Shown piece by piece: positions 43,474 through 51,295 of a stretch of 64,000 bases of DNA (the stretch's first letter is position 1; every line of letters begins with the position of its first letter). This DNA is from VXRD01 sp965242535. GTDB lineage: Bacteria > Latescibacterota > UBA2968. The position numbers were made by a program, and so were the translations under genes. Under the pieces are notes generated by a model. It had not been told where the DNA came from, made no database searches, and was given only the letters and a program-made list of their open reading frames with translations. Where the stretch lies: assembly GCA_965242535.1 (NCBI GenBank), contig OZ251458.1:62001-126000 (forward strand), read 5' to 3'.

Positions 43474-43680
43474 ATGCGTTTTACAGCCATAGTGGAATAT
43501 TGTAAGGATACGGGTTTGTATGTGGGTTATGTGCCCGGTTTTGCCGGCGCCCATTCTCAGGGAGAGACATTGGACGCGCTGAATAGGAATCTGAAAGAAG
43601 TGGTAGAACTGCTTCTCGAAGCTGGTGAACCCCATCTCGATTCTGAATTTGTCGGCACGCAACAGATCGCGATATTTTGA
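43474..43680 (+). CDS. hicB: HicB-family antitoxin
   Basis: A 68-residue protein with the HicB partial RNase H-like fold: MRFTAIVEYCKDTGLYVGYV, PGFAGAHSQGETLDALNRNL, then KEVVELLLEAGEPH. It neutralises HicA by binding. The Asp/Glu residues of the pseudo-nuclease site are partly kept. The ATG at 43474 begins the conserved strand; an upstream open frame is not HicB-like. Its TGA overlaps the hicA ATG (TGATG), so translation is coupled. There is no C-terminal DNA-binding domain, as in short HicB forms. Confidence 0.85.
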   Translation: MRFTAIVEYCKDTGLYVGYVPGFAGAHSQGETLDALNRNLKEVVELLLEAGEPHLDSEFVGTQQIAIF

Positions 43681-43917
43681 TGCCCAAAACACCGATTCTC
43701 AAACCTCGAGAAGTGGCCCGTCTGCTCAAAAAATTGCGGTTTCGGGAAGTGCGCCAAAAAGGACAAACGATACCGCCATGTGGATGGAAGGGCAACGACG
43801 GTTCCCTTTCACAAAGGAAGAGATATTTCACCGATTCTATTGAGACAGATCGCCAGGGATATAGGGCTTACAGTCGATGAATTTATCGCGGCGAACGAGT
43901 CGCTTACCGCCCCATAA
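43680..43917 (+). pseudogene. hicA: HicA-family toxin, frameshifted with loss of the catalytic His
   Basis: The frame opens MPKTPILKPREVARLLKKLR then FREVRQKG, the HicA dsRNA-binding fold. Right after this the family has GSHK with the catalytic His. Here the bases for SH are missing and the frame shifts. In the next frame the rest is perfect: RYRHVDGRATTVPFHKGRDI, SPILLRQIARDIGLTVDEFI, stop at 43915-43917. The deletion (about five bases near 43750) removes the active residue as well as the frame, so the toxin is dead. Confidence 0.85.
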
Positions 43918-43930
43918 CACAAGGTCAAAC

Positions 43931-45913
43931 ATGCTTCCACAATTCGGCAATTTTCTCCTCTATCTCGCGTTGTTCGTCTCGGCTTATGCGGTTGTCGCCG
44001 CGATTTGGGCAGGGAAAACCCGGCGCGTGGGGTTGACTCTAAGCGCGGAGCGCGCGGTCGCGGCGGGTTTTGTGCTCTGCGTCGCGGCCCTGGGCATTCT
44101 CGAAGTGCTCTTTCTCACGGACCGGTTTGACGTCCACTACGTCGCCACGCATTCCAGCCGGGATTTGCACACGGGCTACAAGTTCACGGCGGTGTGGTCG
44201 GGCATGCAGGGGTCGCTCCTGCTGTGGGCGTCGATATTATCCGGCTTCATCTTTTTTGCCAGCGTCAAAACCCGCGCCTTTCGCGGCCCTTTAGCGTCTT
44301 ATGCCACGGCCATCATGTCCTTCGCGCAGGTCTTTTTCCTCGCCTTGATCTGCGTCCATGAAAATCCCTTTCTCACCCTGCCGCGCGCCTTATCCGATGG
44401 AACGGGCATGAACCCCTTGCTCGTCCACCCGGTCATGGCGATCCACCCCCCTATGCTCTACCATGGCTATGTGGGCTTCATCGTGCCCTACGCCTTTGCC
44501 ATGGCCGCGCTCTTGTCTCGGCAAATCGACGAAGAATGGATCCGCACCACCCGCCGCTGGACCCTGCTCGCGTGGTTTTTCTTGGGCACGGGCCAACTCT
44601 TGGGCGGCAAATGGGCCTACGTCGTGCTCGGCTGGGGCGGGTACTGGGGCTGGGATCCGGTCGAAAACGCCGCCCTCTTGCCCTGGCTGACCGGCACGGC
44701 CTTTTTGCACTCGGTCATGATCCAAGAAAAAAAGGGCATGCTCAAAGTTTGGAACATGGTCTTGATCATCGCCACCTTCGCCCTGTGCATCTACGGCACC
44801 TTCCTCACGCGCAGCGGCGTCGTATCTTCGGTCCACGCATTTGCCCAGTCGCCGATAGGCCCTTGGTTCGGCGCGTTGGTCGTCCTCATCGTCATCTTCT
44901 CGGCGATCCTCTTGGTCTCGCGCTTGGACTTGCTCAAAAGCCAAACGCAGTACGAATCGCCCATCTCGCGCGAGGGGGGCTTTTTGCTCAACAACTTGCT
45001 CTTTCTCACCGCCACCTTTGCCGTCTTTTGGGGCGTGATGTTCCCGGTGATCTCCGAAGCCGTGACCGGAGACAAAATCACGGTCGGCCCGCCCTACTTC
45101 AACACCGTGATGGTGCCCATTGGCCTGATCTTGCTCTTGCTCACCGGCATCGGCCCCTTGCTGGCATGGCGGCGCACCTCGGGCAAAAGCCTGCGAAAAC
45201 ACTTCACGGGCTCGGGCATTTTCGGGCTGATCTGCGGCGCGGTTGCCCTCGCGATAGGCGTGCGCGACGTCTATGCCATCATCTCCTTCCTCTTTTGCGG
45301 CTTTGTCACCGGCACCATCGCGGCCGAATTTCACCGCGGGGCCAAAGCGCGCGGCAGCAGTTCTGGCGAATCCTATCTCGCCGCGCTCGTCAACCTCACC
45401 CGTCGCAATCGCCGCCGATACGGCGGGTACATCATCCACTTCGGCGTGGTCTTGCTCTTCATCGGGTTCACGGGCAATGCGTTTAACCAGGACGATCAAG
45501 CCGAACTCAAATACATGGAATCCACCGCGATTGGCCCCTATACGCTCATCTACGAAGGCATCACCGAATCCGTCAATCCGCTCACCGCGGATATCGTGGC
45601 GCAACTCGGGGTTTACAAACGCGGGCAGCGATTGGGCACGATGTGGCCGCACCAAAAAGTCTATTACAAGCGCCGAGACCAGCAAAGCACCACAGAAGTC
45701 GCCATTCGGTCGAATTTGCGCGAAGACCTCTACGCGCTCTATCAGGGCGTCGACACGCGAGACGGCGAGGAAGTCGCCCTGTTTCACCTCTACATCAACC
45801 CCTTGGTCATGTGGGTTTGGATCGGCGCGTGGGTCATCACCATCGGCACGATTGTCGTCATGTGGCCGGACGCCCGCGACAAACGCGCAATCCCCAAAGT
45901 GAGCGTGGCATGA
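43931..45913 (+). CDS. ccmF: Cytochrome c haem lyase subunit CcmF
   Basis: A 660-residue multi-spanning membrane protein with about 15 hydrophobic helices. WAYVVLGWGGYWGWDPVENA is the haem-handling WWD domain. HPVMAIHPPMLYHGYVG and the HSVMIQEKKGML loop carry conserved His residues. It transfers haem from CcmE to apocytochrome together with CcmH. The ATG at 43931 is chosen because the conserved MLPQFGNFLLYLALF begins there; an earlier in-frame codon lies in the hicA remnant. It overlaps ccmH by four bases (ATGA). It is separated from ccmE by a segment carrying an IS-disrupted gene and hicBA. Confidence 0.95.
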   Translation: MLPQFGNFLLYLALFVSAYAVVAAIWAGKTRRVGLTLSAERAVAAGFVLCVAALGILEVLFLTDRFDVHYVATHSSRDLHTGYKFTAVWSGMQGSLLLWASILSGFIFFASVKTRAFRGPLASYATAIMSFAQVFFLALICVHENPFLTLPRALSDGTGMNPLLVHPVMAIHPPMLYHGYVGFIVPYAFAMAALLSRQIDEEWIRTTRRWTLLAWFFLGTGQLLGGKWAYVVLGWGGYWGWDPVENAALLPWLTGTAFLHSVMIQEKKGMLKVWNMVLIIATFALCIYGTFLTRSGVVSSVHAFAQSPIGPWFGALVVLIVIFSAILLVSRLDLLKSQTQYESPISREGGFLLNNLLFLTATFAVFWGVMFPVISEAVTGDKITVGPPYFNTVMVPIGLILLLLTGIGPLLAWRRTSGKSLRKHFTGSGIFGLICGAVALAIGVRDVYAIISFLFCGFVTGTIAAEFHRGAKARGSSSGESYLAALVNLTRRNRRRYGGYIIHFGVVLLFIGFTGNAFNQDDQAELKYMESTAIGPYTLIYEGITESVNPLTADIVAQLGVYKRGQRLGTMWPHQKVYYKRRDQQSTTEVAIRSNLREDLYALYQGVDTRDGEEVALFHLYINPLVMWVWIGAWVITIGTIVVMWPDARDKRAIPKVSVA

Positions 45914-46368
45914 AAACCGCGATCCTCATCCCGATATTTTGTCTCCTCGCCCTCTCGGTCCGCGCCGAAGTGACCACCGCGCAGCTCGACGAAGTGGGCA
46001 AGGAACTCGCGTGTTTGTGCGGCGACTGCCCGCGCAGGCCCCTCGACGAGTGCATCTGTGGCTATGCCCAGCAACAGCACGCGCGCATCAAAGCCATGCT
46101 CGCTTCGGGCCAAACGCCGCGGGCCATCGTCGATGCGTACGTGCGCGAATTTGGCAAAGAGATCCTGTCCAAACCGCCGGCCGAGGGGTTCGACCTCGCG
46201 GCCTGGGTGATGCCGCCCGCGGTCCTCTTGCTCGGGTTTTTGCTGGTGCGCCATGTGCTGCGCTCCTGGTCGCAAACGCGCGTTCCCGCCACACCTGCAA
46301 CGCGATCTGCACGCGATGACCCTTATCTCGACCGCCTCGAGCGCGAACTCAAGGAGCGCGAGACATGA
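45910..46368 (+). CDS. ccmH: Cytochrome c biogenesis protein CcmH
   Basis: A 152-residue exported thiol protein. A signal peptide (MKTAILIPIFCLLALSVRAE) is followed by a Cys-rich motif (LACLCGDC, then CICGYAQQQH) in place of the usual LRCxxC site, and a helical bundle (MLASGQTPRAIVDAYVREFG). A C-terminal membrane helix (AWVMPPAVLLLGFLLVRHVL) leads to a cytoplasmic tail. It reduces and presents the CxxCH motif of apocytochrome. The four-Cys form resembles CcmH/NrfF proteins of thermophiles and deeply branching groups. It overlaps both ccmF and the next gene by four bases. Confidence 0.85.
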   Translation: MKTAILIPIFCLLALSVRAEVTTAQLDEVGKELACLCGDCPRRPLDECICGYAQQQHARIKAMLASGQTPRAIVDAYVREFGKEILSKPPAEGFDLAAWVMPPAVLLLGFLLVRHVLRSWSQTRVPATPATRSARDDPYLDRLERELKERET

Positions 46369-46790
46369 TCACAGCCGCTTTTGTCCTCATCGCAGCGGGC
46401 GTTCTGCTCTTCGTGTTCACCCCGCTATTCGACGCACGCCACGCGGGTACCCTCGATCTAATCTCGCGCAAAGAGACGAGACGCCGCGAACTGATCGAGC
46501 AACGCGATAGGGTCTATGAAGCCATCCGCGAACTCGATTTTGACCACCGCATGGGAAAAGTCGAGGCAGACGATTATCGGCAAACCCGCGGCCGCTACGC
46601 CGCACAGGCCGTCGAACTCATGAAAGCCCTCGACGATGCAGACGCGGAAAGCCCCGACGATCCAGCGGAAAGCCTCGACGATCAAATCGAAAGGGAAATC
46701 GCCGCGATCCGGAAGAAGAGCAACCACAAGGGAAGACGGGAGAGGGAAAAGGCAAGAGGGAAGACGGGAGACGGGAGACGGGAGAGGTAA
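46365..46790 (+). CDS. CcmI-like cytochrome c biogenesis protein with repeat-derived tail
   Basis: A 141-residue protein. A single N-terminal membrane helix (ITAAFVLIAAGVLLFVFTPL) leads to a coiled segment with VYEAIRELDFDHRMGKVEAD, the family hallmark of the CcmI N-terminal part. The TPR domain of classical CcmI is absent. From about residue 122 the sequence (NHKGRREREKARGKTGDGRR) is translated from the GGGAAGACGGGAG low-complexity repeat, so the true end was probably earlier. It overlaps ccmH by four bases and closes the ccm cluster in this window. Confidence 0.75.
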   Translation: MITAAFVLIAAGVLLFVFTPLFDARHAGTLDLISRKETRRRELIEQRDRVYEAIRELDFDHRMGKVEADDYRQTRGRYAAQAVELMKALDDADAESPDDPAESLDDQIEREIAAIRKKSNHKGRREREKARGKTGDGRRER

Positions 46791-46797
46791 GAAGCAA
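46728..46797. repeat. GGGAGAC low-complexity tract at the end of the CcmI-like gene
   Basis: AGGGAAGACGGGAGAGGGAA, AAGGCAAGAGGGAAGACGGG and AGACGGGAGACGGGAGAGG follow one another. The tract supplies the last codons and the stop (TAA at 46788-46790) of the preceding gene. It is followed by CGTAGGGACAGG, the left half of a dispersed palindrome. Confidence 0.85.
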
Positions 46798-46820
46798 CCG
46801 TAGGGACAGGCCCCTGTGCC

Positions 46821-47227
46821 ATTTGTACCAACTAATTACTCCGTAAATTAAATGATACCAAATTTTGATACACACCAACCTGCACCGACGGGGCTCGCTT
46901 TTCTAAAACGTTTGGTCCTAAAGCATCGTTAGTTGCCTTCGATGCCTTCGGCGACTTACTTTTTGTCTACAGCAACAAAAAGTAAGCAAAAAATGCCGCT
47001 CTCATACGCCGAGGGGCTAGGCACAGCGCAAAGCGCTTTTGTAGCAGAACGACATGAGACAGCCTGCGAGGTGGGTTGCAAAATGGATGTTGGTTGCGAA
47101 ACGGACTTGCGCGCTGTGCCTGATGGCTTTCGTTGATGAACTTTTGCGATGGCACGTTTGGCGATGGCTTTTCTGAAGGACGGTGGAAATGCAAAGCGAT
47201 CCCGATGATGAATTAGTTGGTACAGAT
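46821..47227. mobile_element. 407-bp MITE-like element (type B), uninterrupted
   Basis: The ends are ATTTGTACCAACTAATT and AATTAGTTGGTACAGAT. It is flanked by GGCCCCTGTGCC (46809-46820) and GGCCCCCGTGCC (47228-47239), a 12-base target duplication with one later change, at the same core of the dispersed palindrome used by the copy at 35200 but in the other orientation. The interior is nearly the same as that copy and shows the empty IS4 target TTTTTGTCTACAGCAAC. It encodes no plausible protein. Confidence 0.9.
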
Positions 47228-47306
47228 GGCCCCCGTGCCTGTCCGAAGATACAAGAGGCAAGACAGGGGCGTAAAATTTTACGCCCGTACTTTTGGCCTG
47301 TGCCTT

Positions 47307-47460
47307 AGAAGCCATCTAAAAATTATTGGGACCTAACCCCCTAGCCCCCTTTCCTAGGAGGAAAGGGGGAATAAAGGCCCTTATTCTTGGGTTTTAATCT
47401 GCGAAAAGCGAATGTTTTTGCGTATCTCTTAATGGCGGTCCGAGTTTTTAGATGGCTTCT
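47307..47460. mobile_element. AGAAGCCATC MITE-like element, copy B
   Basis: It begins AGAAGCCATCTAAAAATTAT and ends GAGTTTTTAGATGGCTTCT, an inverted repeat of about 16 bases. The interior has TTTCCTAGGAGGAAAGGGGG (a hairpin) and CTGCGAAAAGCGAATGTTTT. It is about 154 bases and lies in inverted orientation relative to the copy at 52404. It ends about 70 bases before the start of the DUF72 gene. Confidence 0.8.
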
Positions 47461-47531
47461 TAGATGTGCTCGAGGGGCGGTGGAGCGGCGGGGACGAACG
47501 GCTGAACGCTGGTCGGAATATTGGAGATGTC

Positions 47532-48389
47532 ATGGGCATCGAGCGATATTTTTTGGGCTGTCCAATTTGGGGCAACAAGGCGTGGGTCGGCGAATTGTTC
47601 GCACCCGACGCCAAGCAACGGGACTTTTTGAGACAATACGCCTCGGTGTTTAATACCGTGGAGGGCAATACCACCTTTTATGGCCTGCCGCCCGAAAAAA
47701 CCGCGACGCGCTGGTTGGCCCATACCGCGACGGGCTTTCGCTTTGCCCTCAAGTTCCCGCGCGCGATCAGCCACACCAAGCGATTGCGAAATGCCGAACC
47801 GGAAACCGCCGCGTTTATGGAGTTGCTCGCGGCATTGCGAGACCGCCTAGGCCCATCGTTTTTGCAACTGCCTCCCGCATTTGGCCCGAGGGATCTGCCG
47901 GCGTTGGACGAGTACTTGGCCGCGCTGCCCGACGCATTTCCTTACGCGGTGGAAATCCGGCATCGTCAATTTTTTGCCGAAGCGGAAAATGAGCTGAACG
48001 CGGTTCTCAAAAGCCATCGCGCAAATCGCGTGGTTTTCGACGCGCGGGGATTGCACAGCGCGAGCGCCGATGATCCGGCACAGCGCGAAGCACAGCGCAA
48101 AAAGCCCAAGGTCCCGGTGCGGTTTGTCGCCACCGGGCGATTTCCCTTTGTCCGATTTGTCGGACACCCCGAAGTGCGCGAAAATTTGCCCGCGCTGTCC
48201 GAATGGGCGCCCGTGGTTGCAAATTGGATCCGCGAGGGGCGCACGCCGTTTGTCTTTTTTCACGCGCCCGACGATTTTTACGCGCCGCAACTGGCCCGCC
48301 ATTTTCACCGACTGCTGTCCGAACACATCGATGTCGGCGAGATGCCGCCCTGGCCATCCGAAGTATCCGCGCAGATGGCTTTGTTTTGA
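47532..48389 (+). CDS. DUF72-domain protein
   Basis: A 285-residue TIM-barrel-like protein of the DUF72 (YecE) family. It has YFLGCPIWGNKAWVGELFAP, then FNTVEGNTTFYGLPPEKTAT, FALKFPRAISHTKRL, LGPSFLQLPPAFGP, AVEIRHRQFF and VRFVGHPE. The function of the family is not established. The ATG at 47532 begins the conserved GCPIWG strand and has GGAGATGTC upstream; the longer frame runs back toward the MITE-like element. The C-terminus is MPPWPSEVSAQMALF. It is followed by the PhyH cluster on the same strand, with no sign of operon linkage. Confidence 0.85.
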   Translation: MGIERYFLGCPIWGNKAWVGELFAPDAKQRDFLRQYASVFNTVEGNTTFYGLPPEKTATRWLAHTATGFRFALKFPRAISHTKRLRNAEPETAAFMELLAALRDRLGPSFLQLPPAFGPRDLPALDEYLAALPDAFPYAVEIRHRQFFAEAENELNAVLKSHRANRVVFDARGLHSASADDPAQREAQRKKPKVPVRFVATGRFPFVRFVGHPEVRENLPALSEWAPVVANWIREGRTPFVFFHAPDDFYAPQLARHFHRLLSEHIDVGEMPPWPSEVSAQMALF

Positions 48390-48488
48390 CGCTGCCCTCT
48401 CGTCCGAAAAAAATTGACTTTTGAAAATTTTGTGTTCATTTGTATTCCCGCAGTGGAAACCCCAACCCGTCGCGAAAGGAGAGCGACA

Positions 48489-49358
48489 ATGGATGCACGC
48501 GAGCGGTATTTCTGGGATTTGACGGGCTACCTCGTCGTGAAAGCCGCGTTGTCAAAAGCCGAGGTGGAGCGCGCAAATGAAATTGTGGACCGGTATTGGG
48601 ATCAAGTGCAAGTGGGCGGTTCAACGGCGCGAGATTCGGTCGCCTTTGCGGGTACGGGGCGCCCGATGTTGCCCGGCATTCTCGAATTTCCAAAACCCGA
48701 CTGCGATATCTTTCGGGACATGCTGGCGCACCCCGTGTTGGTGAACTACCTCAATGTCATGTGCGGCAAAGGCTTTCGCTTGGATCACGGGCCGATGTTT
48801 ATCGTGAGCGACAAAGGCACGGCGGGCCACACCATGCACGGCAATGGCGAACCGCATCGCCCGCATGTCGCCTATCACCATCAAAATGGCGCGCCCTGGG
48901 TCGGCGGCGTGACCGTGGCGTGGCAGTTGCACGATTGCAAAGCGGGCATGGGCGGGTTTGCCTGCGTGCCTTCGAGCCACAAATCCATGTTCCCCACGCC
49001 AAAAGGCGTGCGTACAGGGGACGACGACATGGGCTTGATCAAACAGCCCGTCGTCGAAGCAGGCGACCTCATCTTTTTTATGGACAGCGCGCAGGCGCAC
49101 GGCGCGACGCCATGGAAATTGGAAACCACCCGGCGGTCGATCCTGTTCAAATACGCCGGGCGCACCTGCGCTCGAGGCGGCCCATCGCAGGATGTGTCGC
49201 CACCGGAAATTTACTGGGACCGAGAAATCGTCGCGGGCATGACGCCCGAGCAACTCGCCGTGATGTACGGCCCCTATTCCAACCACAAAGGGCGCGTGCC
49301 CTATCTCATGGTCCGCGAAGATGGCGCCGTGCAAATAGATGCAGACGCCCGGGAATAA
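48489..49358 (+). CDS. Phytanoyl-CoA dioxygenase family protein, paralog 1 of 4
   Basis: A 289-residue protein. MDARERYFWDLTGYLVVKAA opens the family fold. GKGFRLDHGPMFIV, NGEPHRPHVAYHHQNG, GGFACVPSSHKSMFP, FFMDSAQAHGATPW (distal His) and RRSILFKYAGR (2-oxoglutarate Arg) follow. At the place of the first iron ligands it reads HRP instead of HxD. AAAGGAGAGCG precedes the ATG. It is the first of four tandem genes on one strand with gaps of 39, 17 and 96 bases, which look like one operon built by duplication. The substrates are unknown. Confidence 0.85.
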   Translation: MDARERYFWDLTGYLVVKAALSKAEVERANEIVDRYWDQVQVGGSTARDSVAFAGTGRPMLPGILEFPKPDCDIFRDMLAHPVLVNYLNVMCGKGFRLDHGPMFIVSDKGTAGHTMHGNGEPHRPHVAYHHQNGAPWVGGVTVAWQLHDCKAGMGGFACVPSSHKSMFPTPKGVRTGDDDMGLIKQPVVEAGDLIFFMDSAQAHGATPWKLETTRRSILFKYAGRTCARGGPSQDVSPPEIYWDREIVAGMTPEQLAVMYGPYSNHKGRVPYLMVREDGAVQIDADARE

Positions 49359-49397
49359 CCCATCCATTCGCCCTTCAACCAACGGGAGAGAATCGCC

Positions 49398-50282
49398 ATG
49401 GAGAACAACCCTTATACCGTCAGCGAAGAAGAGAAGTACTTTTTCGACCTCCGCGGATATTTGATCGTGCGCGGCGCGTTGTCCGCCGCAGAAGTCGAAG
49501 CGTGCAACGACGCCATCGATCACTACGCCGATCAGATCAAAACGCGATCGATCGAAGGCGGCGGATTGGCGCGGGGGTCGTCCGCGCTGGCCGGCGCAGA
49601 AGGCCGGCGCGAGCTCTCGGGCATGCTGGGCTGGCCCGAGCCGTATCGCGAGCCGTTTCGCCAACTGCTCGTCCATCCGGTTGTCGTGAGCCGCCTGAAT
49701 GAATTTAGCGGCAAGGGCTTTCGCTTGGATCATGGCCCCCTCTTGATCAGCGCGCACAAAGGCGCGGAGGGCCATCGCCTGCACGGCGGCGGCGAGCCGT
49801 TTAGCCAATCCGTGTGGTACCATCAGCAGAACGGCAAAATTTTCTGTCGCGGCATCACCGTGGCGTGGCAACTGACCGATGTCGACGAAGGCGACGGGGG
49901 ATTTGCCTGCGTGCCGGGAAGCCACAAAACCGCCGAGCCAACGCCGGAAGACGTGCGCTCGGTCGAAGACGACATGGGCCTGGTCTATCAACCCGCGATG
50001 CGCGCAGGCGACGCGCTCTTTTTCGCCGAGACCATGACCCATGGCACCCTGCCGTGGAACGGCGGAGGCGAACGCCGATCCGTGCTCTACAAATACGCCT
50101 CGCGCGCCGCCGCTCGCGCCGTGGGCAAATACTTCACGCCGGTCGAACGCTACGGCGATTGGGTCGCGGAATTGACGCCCGAACAGCAAGCCGTTTTGTA
50201 CGGCCCGGGCGTCCACCACGGCGGTCGCCTGCCCCTGCTGGAATCCGATGGCAAAACCACGCGCGTCGTCGCGTCACCCTAA
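49398..50282 (+). CDS. Phytanoyl-CoA dioxygenase family protein, paralog 2 of 4
   Basis: A 294-residue paralog. It opens SEEEKYFFDLRGYLIVRGAL and contains GKGFRLDHGPLLIS, GGGEPFSQSVWYHQQNG, GGFACVPGSHKTAEP, FFAETMTHGTLPW and RRSVLYKYASR. The position of the iron-binding HxD reads FSQ, so a canonical first ligand is absent and the enzyme may coordinate iron differently or be inactive. It is the most divergent of the four. GGGAGAG precedes the ATG. It lies 17 bases ahead of paralog 3. Confidence 0.85.
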   Translation: MENNPYTVSEEEKYFFDLRGYLIVRGALSAAEVEACNDAIDHYADQIKTRSIEGGGLARGSSALAGAEGRRELSGMLGWPEPYREPFRQLLVHPVVVSRLNEFSGKGFRLDHGPLLISAHKGAEGHRLHGGGEPFSQSVWYHQQNGKIFCRGITVAWQLTDVDEGDGGFACVPGSHKTAEPTPEDVRSVEDDMGLVYQPAMRAGDALFFAETMTHGTLPWNGGGERRSVLYKYASRAAARAVGKYFTPVERYGDWVAELTPEQQAVLYGPGVHHGGRLPLLESDGKTTRVVASP

Positions 50283-50299
50283 CCGGGATTGGAGCAATC

Positions 50300-51199
50300 A
50301 TGACCGCCAAAGAACGCTATTACTGGGATCTGACGGGGCATTTGGTGGTGCGAGAGGTCTTGTCGCCCGAAGAACGCGATGCCGTGAATGCCGCCTTGAA
50401 TTACGTCATTGACGCGGGCATCGTCCAGCAGAACGATGCCGATCACGGGGCAGCGGATTCCACGTTTTTGCGCGGATCCGGGCCGCGCTGGGCGCATGGG
50501 ACAAATTTGTTGGCGTTGCCCAAACCCCATTGCGAACCGATCCGCAACCTGCTCGCCCATCCGGTCATCGTGCGATATCTCAATGCCATGTGCGGCGCGG
50601 GTTTTCGCCTGGATCACGGCCCCCAATTCAACAACGCGGTCAAAGGCACCGCGGGCCTCACCCTGCACGGCGCGGGCGAACCGCACCGGGACTTCGTGGC
50701 CTATCACCACCAAAATGGCGAAATGTATTGCGGCGGCGTCACCGTCACTTGGAACTTGACCGATTGCCCGGCAGGCCAAGGCGGCTTTGCCTGCGTGCCG
50801 GGCTCGCACAAATCGAAATACGACATGCCGATAGGGGTTCGCTACTGCGATGAGGACATGGGCACGGTCGCCAACCCGGGCATTCGGGCCGGGGATGTGC
50901 TCTTTTTTATGGATGGCGCGCAAACCCACGGCACCCACCCCTGGCAAAACGACCACGACCGGCGATCCATCCTCTTCAAATACGCCTCGCGCACCGCCAC
51001 GCGCGGCGGGCCATCTCAAGCGGTGTGCGAACCCGAAACATTTTGGGATGGCGATACCGTAGGCGGCATGACGATGCCACAACGCGCCGTCATGTTCGGC
51101 CCGTGTTCCGCCCCGAGGAGCGACGAGATGTTTTTGGCGGTCGAAGACGATGGCGCGGTGCGCTTGGAAAACATGCGCGAACGACACGCGGCGGATTGA
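50300..51199 (+). CDS. Phytanoyl-CoA dioxygenase family protein, paralog 3 of 4
   Basis: A 299-residue paralog beginning MTAKERYYWDLTGHLVVREV. It contains GAGFRLDHGPQFNN, GAGEPHRDFVAYHHQNG with a canonical HRD, GGFACVPGSHKSKYDMP, FFMDGAQTHGTHPW and RRSILFKYASR, and so holds every Fe(II)/2-oxoglutarate ligand. TTGGAGCAATC precedes the ATG. It is closest to paralog 4, sharing ERYYWDLTG, PHCEPIRN/PHCEPFRK and the long MDGAQTHGTHPW block, suggesting the most recent duplication is between these two. Confidence 0.9.
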   Translation: MTAKERYYWDLTGHLVVREVLSPEERDAVNAALNYVIDAGIVQQNDADHGAADSTFLRGSGPRWAHGTNLLALPKPHCEPIRNLLAHPVIVRYLNAMCGAGFRLDHGPQFNNAVKGTAGLTLHGAGEPHRDFVAYHHQNGEMYCGGVTVTWNLTDCPAGQGGFACVPGSHKSKYDMPIGVRYCDEDMGTVANPGIRAGDVLFFMDGAQTHGTHPWQNDHDRRSILFKYASRTATRGGPSQAVCEPETFWDGDTVGGMTMPQRAVMFGPCSAPRSDEMFLAVEDDGAVRLENMRERHAAD

Positions 51200-51295
51200 C
51201 TGATCGATAGGGTCCCCATCCCGAGTGCGGGGGCTGAGGCCGACCGATGACCTTCTCGCGTCTCTCCGCTCACCGCCGCTCAAAAGGAGCAAATC

